DNA from: Fischerella sp. PCC 9605
GTDB taxonomy: Bacteria; Cyanobacteriota; Cyanobacteriia; Cyanobacteriales; Nostocaceae
Assembly: GCF_000517105.1 (NCBI RefSeq)
Contig: NZ_KI912149.1
Location: 616,390 to 680,389 of the forward strand
Length of the DNA: 64,000 nt
Direction of reading: 5' to 3'
Made by a program: the position numbers and the translations under genes. Under the pieces are notes generated by a model. That model was not told the origin of the DNA, did no database searches, and saw only the letters and a list, made by a program, of their open reading frames with translations. Below, piece by piece: positions 36,738 through 48,449 of the stretch (its first letter is position 1; each line of letters opens with the position of its first letter).

Positions 36738-37141
36738 TAATTATAAATAAACAAGCTTGGCTCAACGTGAAAGAATTCTCCTAAACCCTCAGCTTGTTCT
36801 TGAGTGATTTCTAATTCACCACTCATGACTTGAGTAACGATTTCAATAGAACCAAGAATTCCTACTAAATCTTTTGCTTCTATGCCTTTAGCTTCCATCA
36901 AATGAAGAAGTCTAGAGTGTGGTGTTGAAGCATTAAGCTGATAGTGATTTCCTTCAAAATCTTCAATCAACTTGACCAATAATTCTAACAGGGCATCTTC
37001 TTCTGGCGATAGATTAGGACGAGCAAGTAGTTCTTCAACAATTTCTAAAAATTTCTCATTTTCTTCCTCGGTTTTGATAATCCGGGGTTGATAATAAGAT
37101 AGCAATTGGCTGTAAATGTCTGAATTAAAAATAAGGGTCAT
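36737..37141 (-). CDS. higA: HigA-type antitoxin (HTH)
   Basis: A 134-residue antitoxin from the ATG at 37141. Residues 15-60 are acidic and helical (NEKFLEIVEELLARPNLSPEEDALLELLVKLIEDFE, cited in part). Residues 75-130 form an XRE-like HTH in which LLHLMEAKGIEAKDLVGILGS and SIEIVTQVMSGE are the first helices and recognition helix. This is the layout of cyanobacterial HigA/YgjM-like antitoxins. It binds and neutralises the HigB toxin and represses the pair. Its ATG overlaps the toxin's end by 17 bases, so it is translated from the same transcript with the toxin gene first, the usual HigBA order. Confidence 0.82.
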   Translation of the reverse strand: MTLIFNSDIYSQLLSYYQPRIIKTEEENEKFLEIVEELLARPNLSPEEDALLELLVKLIEDFEGNHYQLNASTPHSRLLHLMEAKGIEAKDLVGILGSIEIVTQVMSGELEITQEQAEGLGEFFHVEPSLFIYN

Positions 37142-37424
37142 TTTTCCATTTGTCTTTGTCATATTCGGCATGAGTCAAGACATATTTGATGTAGATAACT
37201 TGCTTCTGATAATTGATACTAACTATTAAGCGATATTTATTCCCTTTGATATTAAAAACTGTAAAATTGCCAACTGCTTCTGCTTGAGGATAAACTGCTT
37301 GAAGTTCTATCAAATTACCCCAGTTTGCCTGACTAGCAGTTCTGTACCAGTCATCAAGAGCTTCATAGCAATCAGCATGTTCTTTGCAGAATTCTCGTAA
37401 TTTTTTACGACTAATAACGTGCAT
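37125..37424 (-). CDS. higB: HigB-type toxin (mRNA interferase)
   Basis: A 99-residue toxin of the HigB/RelE-like group. Start is MHVISRKKLREFCKEH at 37424; an earlier ATG at 37472 adds 16 unrelated residues. ALDDWYRTASQANWGNLIEL, FNIKGNKYRLIVSINY and YIKYVLTHAEYDKDKW give the family's beta-sheet and C-terminal His-x-x-Tyr-x-x catalytic region. It would cleave mRNA on ribosomes when HigA is lost. The antitoxin follows directly. The pair may act in stress response or phage defence, or simply stabilise this region. Confidence 0.85.
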   Translation of the reverse strand: MHVISRKKLREFCKEHADCYEALDDWYRTASQANWGNLIELQAVYPQAEAVGNFTVFNIKGNKYRLIVSINYQKQVIYIKYVLTHAEYDKDKWKNDPYF

Positions 37425-37658
37425 TAAGTTATTATTTCGCAGTTTTGCTGTTTTCTCAGTTTGAGATAGCACAATATGCTCAAACTCGTGTTAACAGCGT
37501 ATCACGTCTCATAACAGATATACTTATACTGTACCTTATCTCCACTTTAGTATGAAAACCCTAGCCGAGTGGATGATGCAGGGCTACTATTGGATGGATG
37601 ATTGTAGCAGGGACATTAAGGGATATTATGCGATCGCGCTTGTGAATTTATTAACAAC

Positions 37659-39392
37659 TTACTCTCTGGCAACAAGCGGTAGTCGTACAGTGAAAATAGA
37701 CCCAACTCCCTGCTCGCTTTTAACAAAAATCTCACCACCCATCATATGGCAAAAATGGCGGCTGATTGCCAAACCCAACCCAGTACCGCCATACTTTTTC
37801 GTAGTTGAAGCATCTCCTTGCGTAAAGGGTTGAAACAATTGCTGCTGTTGCTTTGTAGACATGCCAATACCCGAATCGGTCACGGTGAAAATGATGATTT
37901 CACTGGGTTCTTCTCCTGGTGAATAAACTTTTTCTCTCTTCACATTCAGCGTCACTCTACCGTTAGTTGTAAACTTAGCGGCGTTACTGAGCAAGTTGTA
38001 AAGTACCTGCCTCAGTTTAGTCTGATCGGTATGCATTATGCCTAATTCTTGCTCATAATCAACTTCTAAGACATTGCCATTTTTCTCTATTAAAGGCTTG
38101 ACTGTCAGGACGACATTATTAATCAACATGACTAGGTCAAATGTCTCTGGGTAAAAAGTCATTTTCCCCGCTTCGATTTTCGACAAGTCAAGGATGTCGT
38201 TAATCAATGTCAAAAGATGTCTACCAGCAGAATTGATAGAATCGAGATCGCCGATGACATCTTCAGCTAAACCCATATCAGCAGCATCATCTTGCAGCAG
38301 TTGGCTCAAACCGATAATGGCATTCAACGGTGTGCGTAATTCGTGGCTAATATTCGCCAAAAACTGACTTTTTGCCTTGTTAGCTGCTTCTGCTAATTCT
38401 TTAGCTTGTTCGAGTTCTTTGGTATGCTTAGATACTTGCTCAATCAGGCGGTTGAGAGATTTGGCTAGTAACCCAATTTCATCTTCGGTGGTAATAGGCG
38501 CTCGTAAATCAAAATTAGATTTTCGCGCCACCTGTTCAGCAACTTGAGTAACGGTAATGACTGGATCGGCGATCGCCCGAGAAGTACGCCAAGCAATAAT
38601 GGCAGCAATCCCCACCGATAAGAGCATACTAGCTATGACTATCGATCTTTCAATTCCTTTTGACCGGTCTACATCGTTTTTAAGTGCCTGCTCTTGCTGT
38701 TCGGCCACTTGCAGGTTATTGCTCAATGTTTGATATAACTGATCTAATCGTGCGGCTGTTTCACCACGCAGAACTGCCAGCAATTCCTCCTGGACTGCGG
38801 ATGCTTGCTGTGGCTGTAGTGGCTGATTGTCTACTTGCTGTAAGATTGATTCTACTTGCCGAACGTAGGAGTCTAAATTAGTTGCGTAATCCCGCAATAA
38901 AGCTTGTAGAGAAGCTTCGCTTGCTGCTAATGCAAATCGCTTTGGCTTGCTTTCTAGAAAATCCATAATTTGATTCTCTATTTTCTTTGTTTTCTCAATA
39001 TTTTCGAGAAATTTTGCTCTTCTATTCGCAAGCCTTTCTGGATATTCTACTACGGCAGTCAAATTGGCGCTCTGCAATTGTGCGTCGACAATCGCATCTT
39101 TGTAATTAGCCAGCATTTGTGTTTGGAATTGGGCATGATTTAATTGCCTAATTTCTCGTCCGCGATAATAGTTAGCAACTACCAACCCAGCCAGTGAGCC
39201 GAAAAAGCCAATTCCTATTGCTAAAAAGTAGCCATAACCAATCTTTTGATGAATGCGCCAAGAACTGGCTTTAAGTTTCCCTCGCGAGGGAAATTCTATG
39301 GTCGGGAGTTCGTCGTCGTTAGAGGGCTGGTTGGCTGACACTTTTTTGTTTTCTGAACTGCTGTCAACAGCGGTTGGCTTTTGAGTTTGCAT
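37659..39392 (-). CDS. Membrane sensor histidine kinase (HAMP-HisKA-HATPase)
   Basis: A 577-residue kinase. The first helix is at about residues 55-75 ([22 protein letters not shown]), followed by a helical periplasmic domain of about 175 residues (CHASE3-like, with Gln-rich segments), a second helix near 250-270, HAMP to about 325, a coiled coil, the phospho-acceptor [15 protein letters not shown] near 345, and an ATP domain with [16 protein letters not shown] and GGTGLGLAI. It autophosphorylates on the His in response to an unknown outside signal. No response regulator gene is adjacent, so its partner is encoded elsewhere. A HIP1 site lies in frame. Confidence 0.9.
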   Translation of the reverse strand: MQTQKPTAVDSSSENKKVSANQPSNDDELPTIEFPSRGKLKASSWRIHQKIGYGYFLAIGIGFFGSLAGLVVANYYRGREIRQLNHAQFQTQMLANYKDAIVDAQLQSANLTAVVEYPERLANRRAKFLENIEKTKKIENQIMDFLESKPKRFALAASEASLQALLRDYATNLDSYVRQVESILQQVDNQPLQPQQASAVQEELLAVLRGETAARLDQLYQTLSNNLQVAEQQEQALKNDVDRSKGIERSIVIASMLLSVGIAAIIAWRTSRAIADPVITVTQVAEQVARKSNFDLRAPITTEDEIGLLAKSLNRLIEQVSKHTKELEQAKELAEAANKAKSQFLANISHELRTPLNAIIGLSQLLQDDAADMGLAEDVIGDLDSINSAGRHLLTLINDILDLSKIEAGKMTFYPETFDLVMLINNVVLTVKPLIEKNGNVLEVDYEQELGIMHTDQTKLRQVLYNLLSNAAKFTTNGRVTLNVKREKVYSPGEEPSEIIIFTVTDSGIGMSTKQQQQLFQPFTQGDASTTKKYGGTGLGLAISRHFCHMMGGEIFVKSEQGVGSIFTVRLPLVARE

Positions 39393-39856
39393 CCCTCAAA
39401 TCTCCTTGCCCTCCCGCCAAAGTTACCATCTGAGTGTAGGCAGGAAAATCACTTCTACTGATGATTTTCACCAACATTATCTTCTTTTATAACAAGAGTA
39501 AATCTCTGCTCACTAATATAGTTTGCATAACCCTAATGATATTTAAGCAGTTTTTATATATGTAAACTTTTGACAAACCCAAGCAACACAACAGTAAAAA
39601 CAAGCAATCTGCTATGACTATTAGTTTTCAAGCACAGAGATTATATCCTACTTTAACCGATCGGAAGGCGCACCCAACAGATTTATGAAACGTAACCTCG
39701 CAGACTTTTTGAAGGATTCACGACGGCCGACTTTTTGAGCAAGACTAGCTTTCCTCTCATTGCTGTCAGCTATTTTAGGGCGTAGATAATGTCCTTACTT
39801 TGAAAGATAAACTAGAATTTATCACTTTTTAGTGTAATTCTAAAAAAACTTTAACC
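39393..39856. other. Intergenic region downstream of the DUF1232 gene and upstream of the kinase gene
   Basis: About 460 bp. It must hold the promoter of the histidine kinase (right-to-left) near 39400-39480. The sequence is of average composition with a poly-A/T patch near 39820-39850 that could end the DUF1232 transcript. No gene or strong inverted repeat was identified. Confidence 0.35.
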
Positions 39857-40234
39857 TTAGGAAATCTTACCTATCCAAATAACGGCAAAAACCCCCACAA
39901 GCAGCCAGATTGTTACAATTACCACTGCTGCTATGCGACTACCAGGGGTGACTTGATTGATAGTTTTTTCTGCTTTTTCCCGACATTCTGCCATTACTGT
40001 TGGCGGAATCATTCGCAGTACCAAAATGATGCCCAAAGGCACTAATACTAAATCATCTAAATAACCGAGGACAGGAATAAAGTCTGGTATTAAGTCGATA
40101 GGACTGAGAGCATAGGTAACGACGATCGCAGCTAATACCTTTGCATACCAAGGAACTCTGGAATCTTTACAGGCAAGGGCAATAGCATAAGTTTCTTTTT
40201 TAAGTTTTTTAACTTGTTGTTTCCAGCGGTACAT
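39857..40234 (-). CDS. DUF1232 (YkvA-like) membrane protein
   Basis: A 125-residue protein with the DUF1232 core VPWYAKVLAAIVVTYALSPIDLIPDFIP followed by GYLDDLVLVPLGIILVLRMIPP; only parts are cited. The SPIDLIPDFIPVLGYLDD signature is diagnostic for the YkvA family. A second membrane segment lies at the C-terminus (IAAVVIVTIWLLVGVFAVIW). Function is unknown. The start at 40234 (MYRWKQQVKKLKK) is preferred because the alternative ATG at 40255 lies inside a 22-bp palindromic repeat. Confidence 0.8.
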   Translation of the reverse strand: MYRWKQQVKKLKKETYAIALACKDSRVPWYAKVLAAIVVTYALSPIDLIPDFIPVLGYLDDLVLVPLGIILVLRMIPPTVMAECREKAEKTINQVTPGSRIAAVVIVTIWLLVGVFAVIWIGKIS

Positions 40235-40243
40235 AATAATGTA

Positions 40244-40265
40244 GAGACGCGCCATGGCGCGTCTC
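40244..40265. repeat. 22-bp perfect palindrome GAGACGCGCC/GGCGCGTCTC
   Basis: GAGACGCGCC followed by AT and GGCGCGTCTC reads the same on both strands. It fits between metK and the DUF1232 gene on the minus strand. The GAGACGCGCCATGG... unit is a common dispersed repeat in filamentous cyanobacteria. It could act as a hairpin after metK. Confidence 0.75.
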
Positions 40266-40280
40266 TCTAAGTTTAGATGA

Positions 40281-41543
40281 TTAGGCGATCGCAGCTGTTG
40301 AAAGTTGCTTGCTGACTGCTTGCTTCAGCAATTCAGCCTTATCGGTACGCTCCCAGGGCAGTTCTAAATCTGTCCGTCCAAAGTGACCGTAAGCCGCGAC
40401 GTCCTGATAAAAACGTCCGCCTCTTTCACTTGGCAGTTTACGTAAATTAAAGGCGTGAATAATTCCCGCCGGACGCAGTTCAAAATGCTCTTTGATTAAA
40501 TCCAGCAAGGTTTCGTCATCAACTTTGCCAGTGCCAAAAGTATCGACGAAAATGCTTACCGGTCGCGCTACACCAATGGCGTAACTTAACTGAACTTCGC
40601 ATTTTTCTGCCAACCCTGCGGCAACAATATTTTTTGCTGCATAGCGACAAGCATAGGCAGCGCTGCGGTCTACTTTGGTGGGGTCTTTACCAGAAAAGGC
40701 TCCACCACCATGTCGGGAATAACCACCGTAGGTATCGACAATGATTTTACGTCCAGTTAGACCAGAGTCTCCCTGCGGGCCACCAATGACGAATTTGCCA
40801 GTGGGGTTGACCAAAAACCGGGTATTTTCATCCGGCTTGACGTCTAGATCTCCAAACACGGGTTCAACTACCGCTGACCAGAGGTCTTTTTTAATCTTGG
40901 CTTGTACTTCTGCTTCGTCGGTAATATCACCAATGGTCGGTGTATGCTGCGTCGAAACTAGGATGGTATCAATACCAATCGGGCGTCCGTCTTCATAAAG
41001 AACGGTTACTTGAGTTTTGCCATCGGGGCGCAGGTATGACAATTGACCAGTCTTGCGGACTGCTGCCAGTCGGCGAGCAATGCGATGGGCAAGGCTGATG
41101 GGCAAGGGCATCAGTTCTGGCGTTTCGTTACAAGCGAAACCAAACATGATACCTTGGTCGCCAGCACCAATCTTGTCGAATGTTTCGTCACTATCCTGAC
41201 GGGCTTCGTGAGCAGTATTCACACCTTGAGCAATATCAGGTGATTGTTCGTCCAAAGCTACTAGTACCGAGCAGCTGTTAGAGCAGAAGCCATTCACAGC
41301 ATCGGTGTAGCCAATTTCAGCAATTTTCTTGCGGGCAATATTGACGTAATTGACGCTGGCTTTGCTGGTAATTTCACCAGTGATTAGCACTAAGCCAGTG
41401 TTAACAACAACCTCAGCCGCGACACGGCTACTCTGGTCTTGTGTGAGCAGGGCATCTAGAATGGCATCTGAGATTTGATCGCAGATTTTATCTGGATGGC
41501 CTTCGGTCACTGACTCGGAGGTAAATAAATAACGTTTAGACAA
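40281..41543 (-). CDS. metK: S-adenosylmethionine synthetase
   Basis: A 420-residue enzyme that makes SAM from methionine and ATP. Residues 3-30 show [20 protein letters not shown], the ATP-binding loop is [12 protein letters not shown] near 125, and [18 protein letters not shown] near 275 carries the second ATP/Mg site. Start: both candidate codons are TTG (41549 and 41543). The second is preferred because GGAGG lies eight bases before it and it yields [12 protein letters not shown], the common cyanobacterial N-terminus. A leader hairpin is present upstream (41574-41597). Confidence 0.95.
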   Translation of the reverse strand: MSKRYLFTSESVTEGHPDKICDQISDAILDALLTQDQSSRVAAEVVVNTGLVLITGEITSKASVNYVNIARKKIAEIGYTDAVNGFCSNSCSVLVALDEQSPDIAQGVNTAHEARQDSDETFDKIGAGDQGIMFGFACNETPELMPLPISLAHRIARRLAAVRKTGQLSYLRPDGKTQVTVLYEDGRPIGIDTILVSTQHTPTIGDITDEAEVQAKIKKDLWSAVVEPVFGDLDVKPDENTRFLVNPTGKFVIGGPQGDSGLTGRKIIVDTYGGYSRHGGGAFSGKDPTKVDRSAAYACRYAAKNIVAAGLAEKCEVQLSYAIGVARPVSIFVDTFGTGKVDDETLLDLIKEHFELRPAGIIHAFNLRKLPSERGGRFYQDVAAYGHFGRTDLELPWERTDKAELLKQAVSKQLSTAAIA

Positions 41544-41573
41544 ATTCAATTCCTCCTTTAAAGGTGAGCAGGC

Positions 41574-41597
41574 TGACTAAATGTTGCCATTTAGTCA
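41574..41597 (-). promoter_or_regulatory. Leader hairpin upstream of metK
   Basis: TGACTAAATG and its complement CATTTAGTCA enclose a four-base loop about 30 bases before the metK start. The next bases on the minus strand, CCTTTAAAGG, can pair with themselves and include part of the ribosome-binding sequence. No known SAM riboswitch signature was recognised. A regulatory role is only suggested by position. Confidence 0.4.
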
Positions 41598-41757
41598 AGC
41601 TACTTCAATCTGAAATCATAACAATATTTTCACAATCAGCAGTTAATAAACATACTTACTTCATCAAAATCGTTTATTATTAATGATTTTCTTTAAAAAA
41701 TAAATACAACTGGTACTTATTGTTGTGCTAGTATCATCTCTGCCCTTAATTAATCCA

Positions 41758-41811
41758 TAAAAAAAGAGGGACACAACAGTGCCCCTTGGACATTTGACAC
41801 AAACACTGTTG
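41758..41811 (-). terminator. Intrinsic terminator of prk
   Basis: On the minus strand CAACAGTG and CACTGTTG form a stem around the prk stop region, followed by gtgtccctc and a run of seven T. The stem starts within three bases of the stop codon, as in other strongly expressed cyanobacterial genes. Confidence 0.65.
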
Positions 41812-41813
41812 CT

Positions 41814-42818
41814 CTAAACTTGAATCGCCATTTTTGCTTCCTTTGCGGTTAAGCGCTCGTAGGTAGCACGCATTTTTAATCCTGTCAGCACTTGGAACAA
41901 ACCAGTACCATTATTGGAACCAGGATACTCGCGGTGCTGGAGTAGCAAATGAGTCATTTCACCTTGGTACTTGGTAGATGTGTTGCTCAAGTGAGTTTCG
42001 ATGTAAATTACTTCGTCCAGGTTGTCAAATTGACCATCTACCTCTAGAACAGAAACGTAGCGACCGTAATACACATCCGAACCGTAATACAGTTGCATAC
42101 CGGGATAGGAGCAGGTTAGCTTACGTCCGCAGGGAGTCCAGTGGATTGTAGAGCCTTCATCAAACAGATAAACCGGCGCGAAGCCTTCTTTACCTTCCCG
42201 CTGTAGCATCCGTACCCGCAGGACTTTACGCTCTTTGTCTTCTTTAATTAAGTTGGTAGGTAATACTTGGAGAACTACATCGGCAAATTCTCTTTGTGGT
42301 TCAATGTACTTTTGAAAATCAGGTTTGCGGGAGTTGATTTGAGCTAAGACATCTTCGTAGCGGTGGCCGCGTTCTGCCATGTCTCGCTGGATTTTCCAGG
42401 CAATTTTTACTTCATCGCTAATATCAAAATAGACGCTGAAGTCAATTAGCGATCGCACACGCTCATCATATAGAGGATGTAACCCCTCAATCACGACAAT
42501 GTGATTCGGTTCTACTAGCTCTGGAGGATCAATTGTGCCGGTTTCGTGGTTATAAATCGGCTTCATTATTGATTGACCTTCTTTGAGCGCTTTGATCTGC
42601 TCATACATCAGGTCAAAATTGTTGGCTCTGGGGTCGAGTGCAGTTATTCCTGTTTCTTTGCGCTGCTTTCTATCCAGTGAATGATAGTCATCCAAACAGA
42701 TGACTGTCATTAATTCTTCACCAAATAAATCTGTAAGACGACGCAAAAACGTAGATTTACCGCACCCAGAGTCTCCGGCTACTCCAATCAATACCACGCG
42801 ATCCGGTTTATTTGTCAT
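41814..42818 (-). CDS. prk: Phosphoribulokinase
   Basis: A 334-residue enzyme that phosphorylates ribulose 5-phosphate to ribulose 1,5-bisphosphate in the Calvin cycle. The P-loop is GVAGDSGCGKSTFLRR (12-27). The catalytic/regulatory cysteines are visible as Cys19 and Cys41 (VICLDDYHSLDR), the positions known as the light-regulated disulfide in cyanobacterial PRK. EGLHPLYDERVRSL near 130 and the acidic HTH are as in class II PRK. With CP12 and GAPDH it forms a dark-inactive complex. A 1.26-kb leader region lies upstream. Confidence 0.97.
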   Translation of the reverse strand: MTNKPDRVVLIGVAGDSGCGKSTFLRRLTDLFGEELMTVICLDDYHSLDRKQRKETGITALDPRANNFDLMYEQIKALKEGQSIMKPIYNHETGTIDPPELVEPNHIVVIEGLHPLYDERVRSLIDFSVYFDISDEVKIAWKIQRDMAERGHRYEDVLAQINSRKPDFQKYIEPQREFADVVLQVLPTNLIKEDKERKVLRVRMLQREGKEGFAPVYLFDEGSTIHWTPCGRKLTCSYPGMQLYYGSDVYYGRYVSVLEVDGQFDNLDEVIYIETHLSNTSTKYQGEMTHLLLQHREYPGSNNGTGLFQVLTGLKMRATYERLTAKEAKMAIQV

Positions 42819-45408
<2,590 letters not shown>

Positions 45409-45522
45409 TTTGGTTATTGGTTGTTGGTTGGTTGTTGGTTGGTAATTGGAACAAACAACAAACAACAAACAACTAGCAACAAATGACAAATGACACTAGT
45501 AGGGTGGGTATTGCCCACCCTA
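45409..45522. repeat. GGTTGTTGG/CAACAAA runs and TAGGGTGGG palindrome before hom
   Basis: ggttggttgttggttgg runs face aacaaacaacaaacaac runs, so the region 45412-45475 can fold into a long imperfect hairpin after petH. TAGGGTGGG..CCCACCCTA at 45500-45522 is a variant of the TAGGGTGCGTTA family and provides the first bases of an artificially long reading frame for hom. Confidence 0.6.
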
Positions 45523-45560
45523 CAATTGTTTTGTTGTTGGTGAAATTGGGTACAAAATTC

Positions 45561-46880
45561 GTGGGTGTAAAGCTGGGAATACTAGGACTAGGCACGGTAG
45601 GTACGGGTACAGTGCAGTTAATACAAGATCATGCTGGACGTCATCCCCTGCTGCAAGATGTAGAAATATATCGGGTGGGGGTGCGATCGCTCGACAAAAC
45701 CCGTGCGGTGAACCTACCGGAATCAGTGTTAACAACAGATTTAAAAGCAATTGTCACTGACCCGCAGGTAGATATCGTAGTCGAAGTCATAGGCGGACTA
45801 GAACCAGCGCGATCGCTAATTCTCAAAGCCATAGAACATGGCAAACATGTTGTCACCGCTAATAAAGCGGTAATCTCCCGCTTTGGTGATGAAATCTTTA
45901 CCGCTGCCAATAAAGCTGGTGTATACGTCATGCTAGAAGCTGCGGTTGGTGGTGGTATTCCAGTCATTCAACCCTTGAAGCAATCGTTAAGCGTCAACCG
46001 CATTCACGCCGTTACAGGTATCGTCAACGGCACGACTAACTATATCCTTACACGCATGCAAACTGAAGGCAGCAGCTTTGACGATGTTTTAGCTGATGCC
46101 CAGCGGTTGGGTTACGCTGAAGCCGATCCTACTGCTGATGTCGATGGCTTAGACGCCGCAGATAAAATTTCGATCCTCGCCTCATTAGCCTTTGCTGGAC
46201 GCATCAAACTGCAAGATGTCTATTGTGAGGGAATTCGGCAAGTCAGCAAAACAGACATTGCCTATGCCGATAAATTGGGGTTTGTCATCAAACTACTAGC
46301 AATAGCTAAACAAAATTCTCTCCCCCCCTCTCCCCATCCCCCCATCTCCCCCTCCTCTTCTCCCCTCTCCGTCAGAGTTCATCCTACCCTAGTTCCTAAA
46401 GCACACCCTTTAGCCAGCATCAACGGTGTCTATAATGCCATTCTCGTTGAAGGAGAACCCATCCGACAGGTAATGTTTTTCGGCCCGGGTGCTGGTGCTG
46501 GCCCAACTGCCAGCGCTGTATCATCTGATATATTACACTTAGTAGCAACTCTGAAATCTAGTACAGCAACACCCAATCCCCTGTTAACTTGCGGCCATCA
46601 AGACTACTGCCAAATTGCGCCCATAGAAGAACTCGTAACCAGATTCTACGCCCGCTTCTTAACAAAAGACCAACCAGGAGTAATTGGTAAATTGGGTACT
46701 TGTTTTGGTAAGTATGGAGTGAGTTTAGAATCAGTTGTCCAAACAGGCTTTCAGGGGGAACTAGCAGAGATTGTTGTTGTCACCCACGATGTCCGAGAAG
46801 GCGATTTTCGGCAAGCTTTAGCAGAAATTCGCACCCTAGAAGCTGTAGACAGCATTCCCAGCTTATTACGAGTGTTGTGA
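45561..46880 (+). CDS. hom: Homoserine dehydrogenase
   Basis: A 439-residue enzyme that reduces aspartate semialdehyde to homoserine with NADPH in threonine/methionine synthesis. The start is assigned to GTG at 45561, giving VGVKLGILGLGTVGTGTVQL; the longer frame from ATG 45483 translates repeat DNA. Marks are GNGTGS-like nucleotide loop, VVTANKAVIS near 90, AAVGGGIPVI near 130, NGTTNYIL near 155, and the catalytic GRIKLQD/GLDAADK region near 200. The C-terminal ACT domain is present (FYARFLTKDQPGVIGKL). Residues about 250-272 are a Pro/Ser stretch (PPSPHPPISPSSSPL) encoded by a CTCCCC repeat, in frame, between two domains. Confidence 0.93.
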   Translation: MGVKLGILGLGTVGTGTVQLIQDHAGRHPLLQDVEIYRVGVRSLDKTRAVNLPESVLTTDLKAIVTDPQVDIVVEVIGGLEPARSLILKAIEHGKHVVTANKAVISRFGDEIFTAANKAGVYVMLEAAVGGGIPVIQPLKQSLSVNRIHAVTGIVNGTTNYILTRMQTEGSSFDDVLADAQRLGYAEADPTADVDGLDAADKISILASLAFAGRIKLQDVYCEGIRQVSKTDIAYADKLGFVIKLLAIAKQNSLPPSPHPPISPSSSPLSVRVHPTLVPKAHPLASINGVYNAILVEGEPIRQVMFFGPGAGAGPTASAVSSDILHLVATLKSSTATPNPLLTCGHQDYCQIAPIEELVTRFYARFLTKDQPGVIGKLGTCFGKYGVSLESVVQTGFQGELAEIVVVTHDVREGDFRQALAEIRTLEAVDSIPSLLRVL

Positions 46881-47346
46881 AGGGACTGGTTATACCAAGT
46901 TGTGTTCAGATATAGCAATTCGTGCCCTCTCCCCCTCCCCTGTTCCAAATTGGGAGAGGGGTGCCGGCAGGCGGGGTGAGGAAAGTACTGTCTTTGACTG
47001 CAACCTTATTAGTTGTTGAGAGAGGTTGATTGTTGTTTGTTGTACCCTGCGGGAAGCCCTACTCTGCGAGAAGCCGCCCTAACGGGCGTCTACGGGTACT
47101 CTGCGAGAAGCTGCCCTAACGGGCGTCTACGCAGTCGCTCATGGGGGAAACCACGCCAGGTGCTACAACGCTTGGTACCCCCGCAACGCACTGGCTCCCC
47201 AAGACTGCGCTGTCTCACCGCTTGCGCGTCTATGGAGGAACAATCAAGCAACAACTAAACAATACAGTTTTGTAAAACAGCTATCTATGGCTTAATTAGG
47301 GTTAGACACAAATTTTACGAGTTTTACTACTAGCAGGGTAAATACG
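46881..47346. repeat. Repeat-rich region with two 37-bp direct repeats
   Basis: A hairpin GCCCTCTCCCC/GGGGAGAGGG lies near 46923-46965. Two adjacent copies of a 37-bp unit starting TACTCTGCGAGAAGC and containing GCCCTAACGGGCGTCTACG occur at 47060-47096 and 47097-47131. They differ at one position over 35 bases, and each contains a small GCCC..GGGC stem. The unit recurs inverted near 19201 and 54184. A frame at 47013-47258 is an accident of the repeats. Confidence 0.65.
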
Positions 47347-48321
47347 ATGACAAATACGCCTCCCGATCCCAAGTCATCTCAAACAAATGCCCTCGGCTTT
47401 GAAGAATTTATTGGCATTCTGGTTGCCTTTGCCACTATTGGGGTAATTTTGTTTTGGTCGTTTTCCCGCAAAGAGTCTGGCTGGAATTTAGGTGGCTTGC
47501 TGTTGCCATCCCCTACTCAATCTCCTGTCCCTACTACTCCTACTGTCGAATCTCGGCAAGCACCGCCTTCGTCTGAGGAAAAACCTGTTGTTGTGGAAAA
47601 GCCTCTTCCTCGTGTTAGTCCAGGCGAGTTACGACGAGAACAAAAACTTTTGCCACCTGACTCTACTAGGGAAACATTGCCATTGGTTATTCCTGAGAAA
47701 AAGCCAACTATCCCCCCACCCATCGCATTTACTGATGTACCCAGTGACTTCTGGGCACGTCGTTTTATCGATGTGCTTTCTTCTCGTAATATTATTAAGG
47801 GCTATCAAGATTATTCATTTAGACCAAATCAGCCTGTAAGCCGTGCAGAATTTGCAGCCATACTACAACAGGCATTTAGGAATGGGCTTGGCTATACCAA
47901 CAAAAAAATGTCTTTTCAGGATGTGCCAACCCAGTTCTGGGCAAATTCAGCTATTGATCAAGCTATTAATACTGGGTTCTTAAGAGGCTACCCTAACAAA
48001 ACCTTCAACCCAAACCAAAAAATTTCGCGAGCACAGGTACTAGTTGCCCTTGCCAGTGGTTTAAATCTCAAAGTTCCCGCTTCCCCAAATCAAGTTTTAA
48101 GCGTCTACAAAGATGCCCGAGAAATTCCCACCTACGCTACCAATAAAATAGCAGCCGCCACAGAAAGTGGACTTGTGGTCAATTATCCAGATCCAACAGT
48201 TCTGGCTGCCAATAAACAAGCTACCCGTGCTGAGGTAGCAGCAATGATTTATCAAGCTTTGGTGCGAATGAGAAGGGTAGACGCAATTCAATCTGAATAC
48301 ATTGTCAAAGTACCTGACTAA
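47347..48321 (+). CDS. SLH-domain membrane-anchored protein
   Basis: A 324-residue protein. An N-terminal membrane helix (FIGILVAFATIGVILFWSF, residues about 20-38) is followed by a Pro/Ser/Val-rich linker to residue 125, then three S-layer homology repeats: FTDVPSDFWARRFIDVLSSR, FQDVPTQFWANSAIDQAIN and YKDAREIPTYATNKIAAAT, each ending with the SRAEFA-, SRAQVL- or TRAEVA-type motif. SLH domains bind pyruvylated wall polymers or peptidoglycan. The protein would link the inner membrane to the cell wall. The role in cyanobacteria is unknown; several such proteins are outer-envelope anchors. Confidence 0.88.
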   Translation: MTNTPPDPKSSQTNALGFEEFIGILVAFATIGVILFWSFSRKESGWNLGGLLLPSPTQSPVPTTPTVESRQAPPSSEEKPVVVEKPLPRVSPGELRREQKLLPPDSTRETLPLVIPEKKPTIPPPIAFTDVPSDFWARRFIDVLSSRNIIKGYQDYSFRPNQPVSRAEFAAILQQAFRNGLGYTNKKMSFQDVPTQFWANSAIDQAINTGFLRGYPNKTFNPNQKISRAQVLVALASGLNLKVPASPNQVLSVYKDAREIPTYATNKIAAATESGLVVNYPDPTVLAANKQATRAEVAAMIYQALVRMRRVDAIQSEYIVKVPD

Positions 48322-48332
48322 ACCTAAATACA

Positions 48333-48372
48333 CAAGTGGTCAAGAGTAGCTAAAAGTCTGCTTGACCACTTG
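48333..48372. terminator. Inverted repeat between convergent SLH and CAAD genes
   Basis: CAAGTGGTCAAG (48333-48344) is exactly complementary to CTTGACCACTTG (48361-48372). It lies between two convergent genes, as expected for a bidirectional terminator, although no T-run follows on either side. Confidence 0.5.
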
Positions 48373-48449
48373 GAGAGGAGGCGATACCCAGCAGCAATTC
48401 ATAGCGTACTAGCGGGAAAAATCGCTCTCCGCATTGAATTACTCAGTTT

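Noticed and set aside
41544-41813. SAM riboswitch before metK
   Set aside because: A leader hairpin exists, but the conserved residues of SAM-I, SAM-II or SAM-IV classes are not recognisable.
47060-47131. CRISPR array
   Set aside because: Only two units, adjacent with no spacers, and no cas genes.
47013-47258. 81-codon plus-strand frame
   Set aside because: Consists entirely of translated dispersed repeats.
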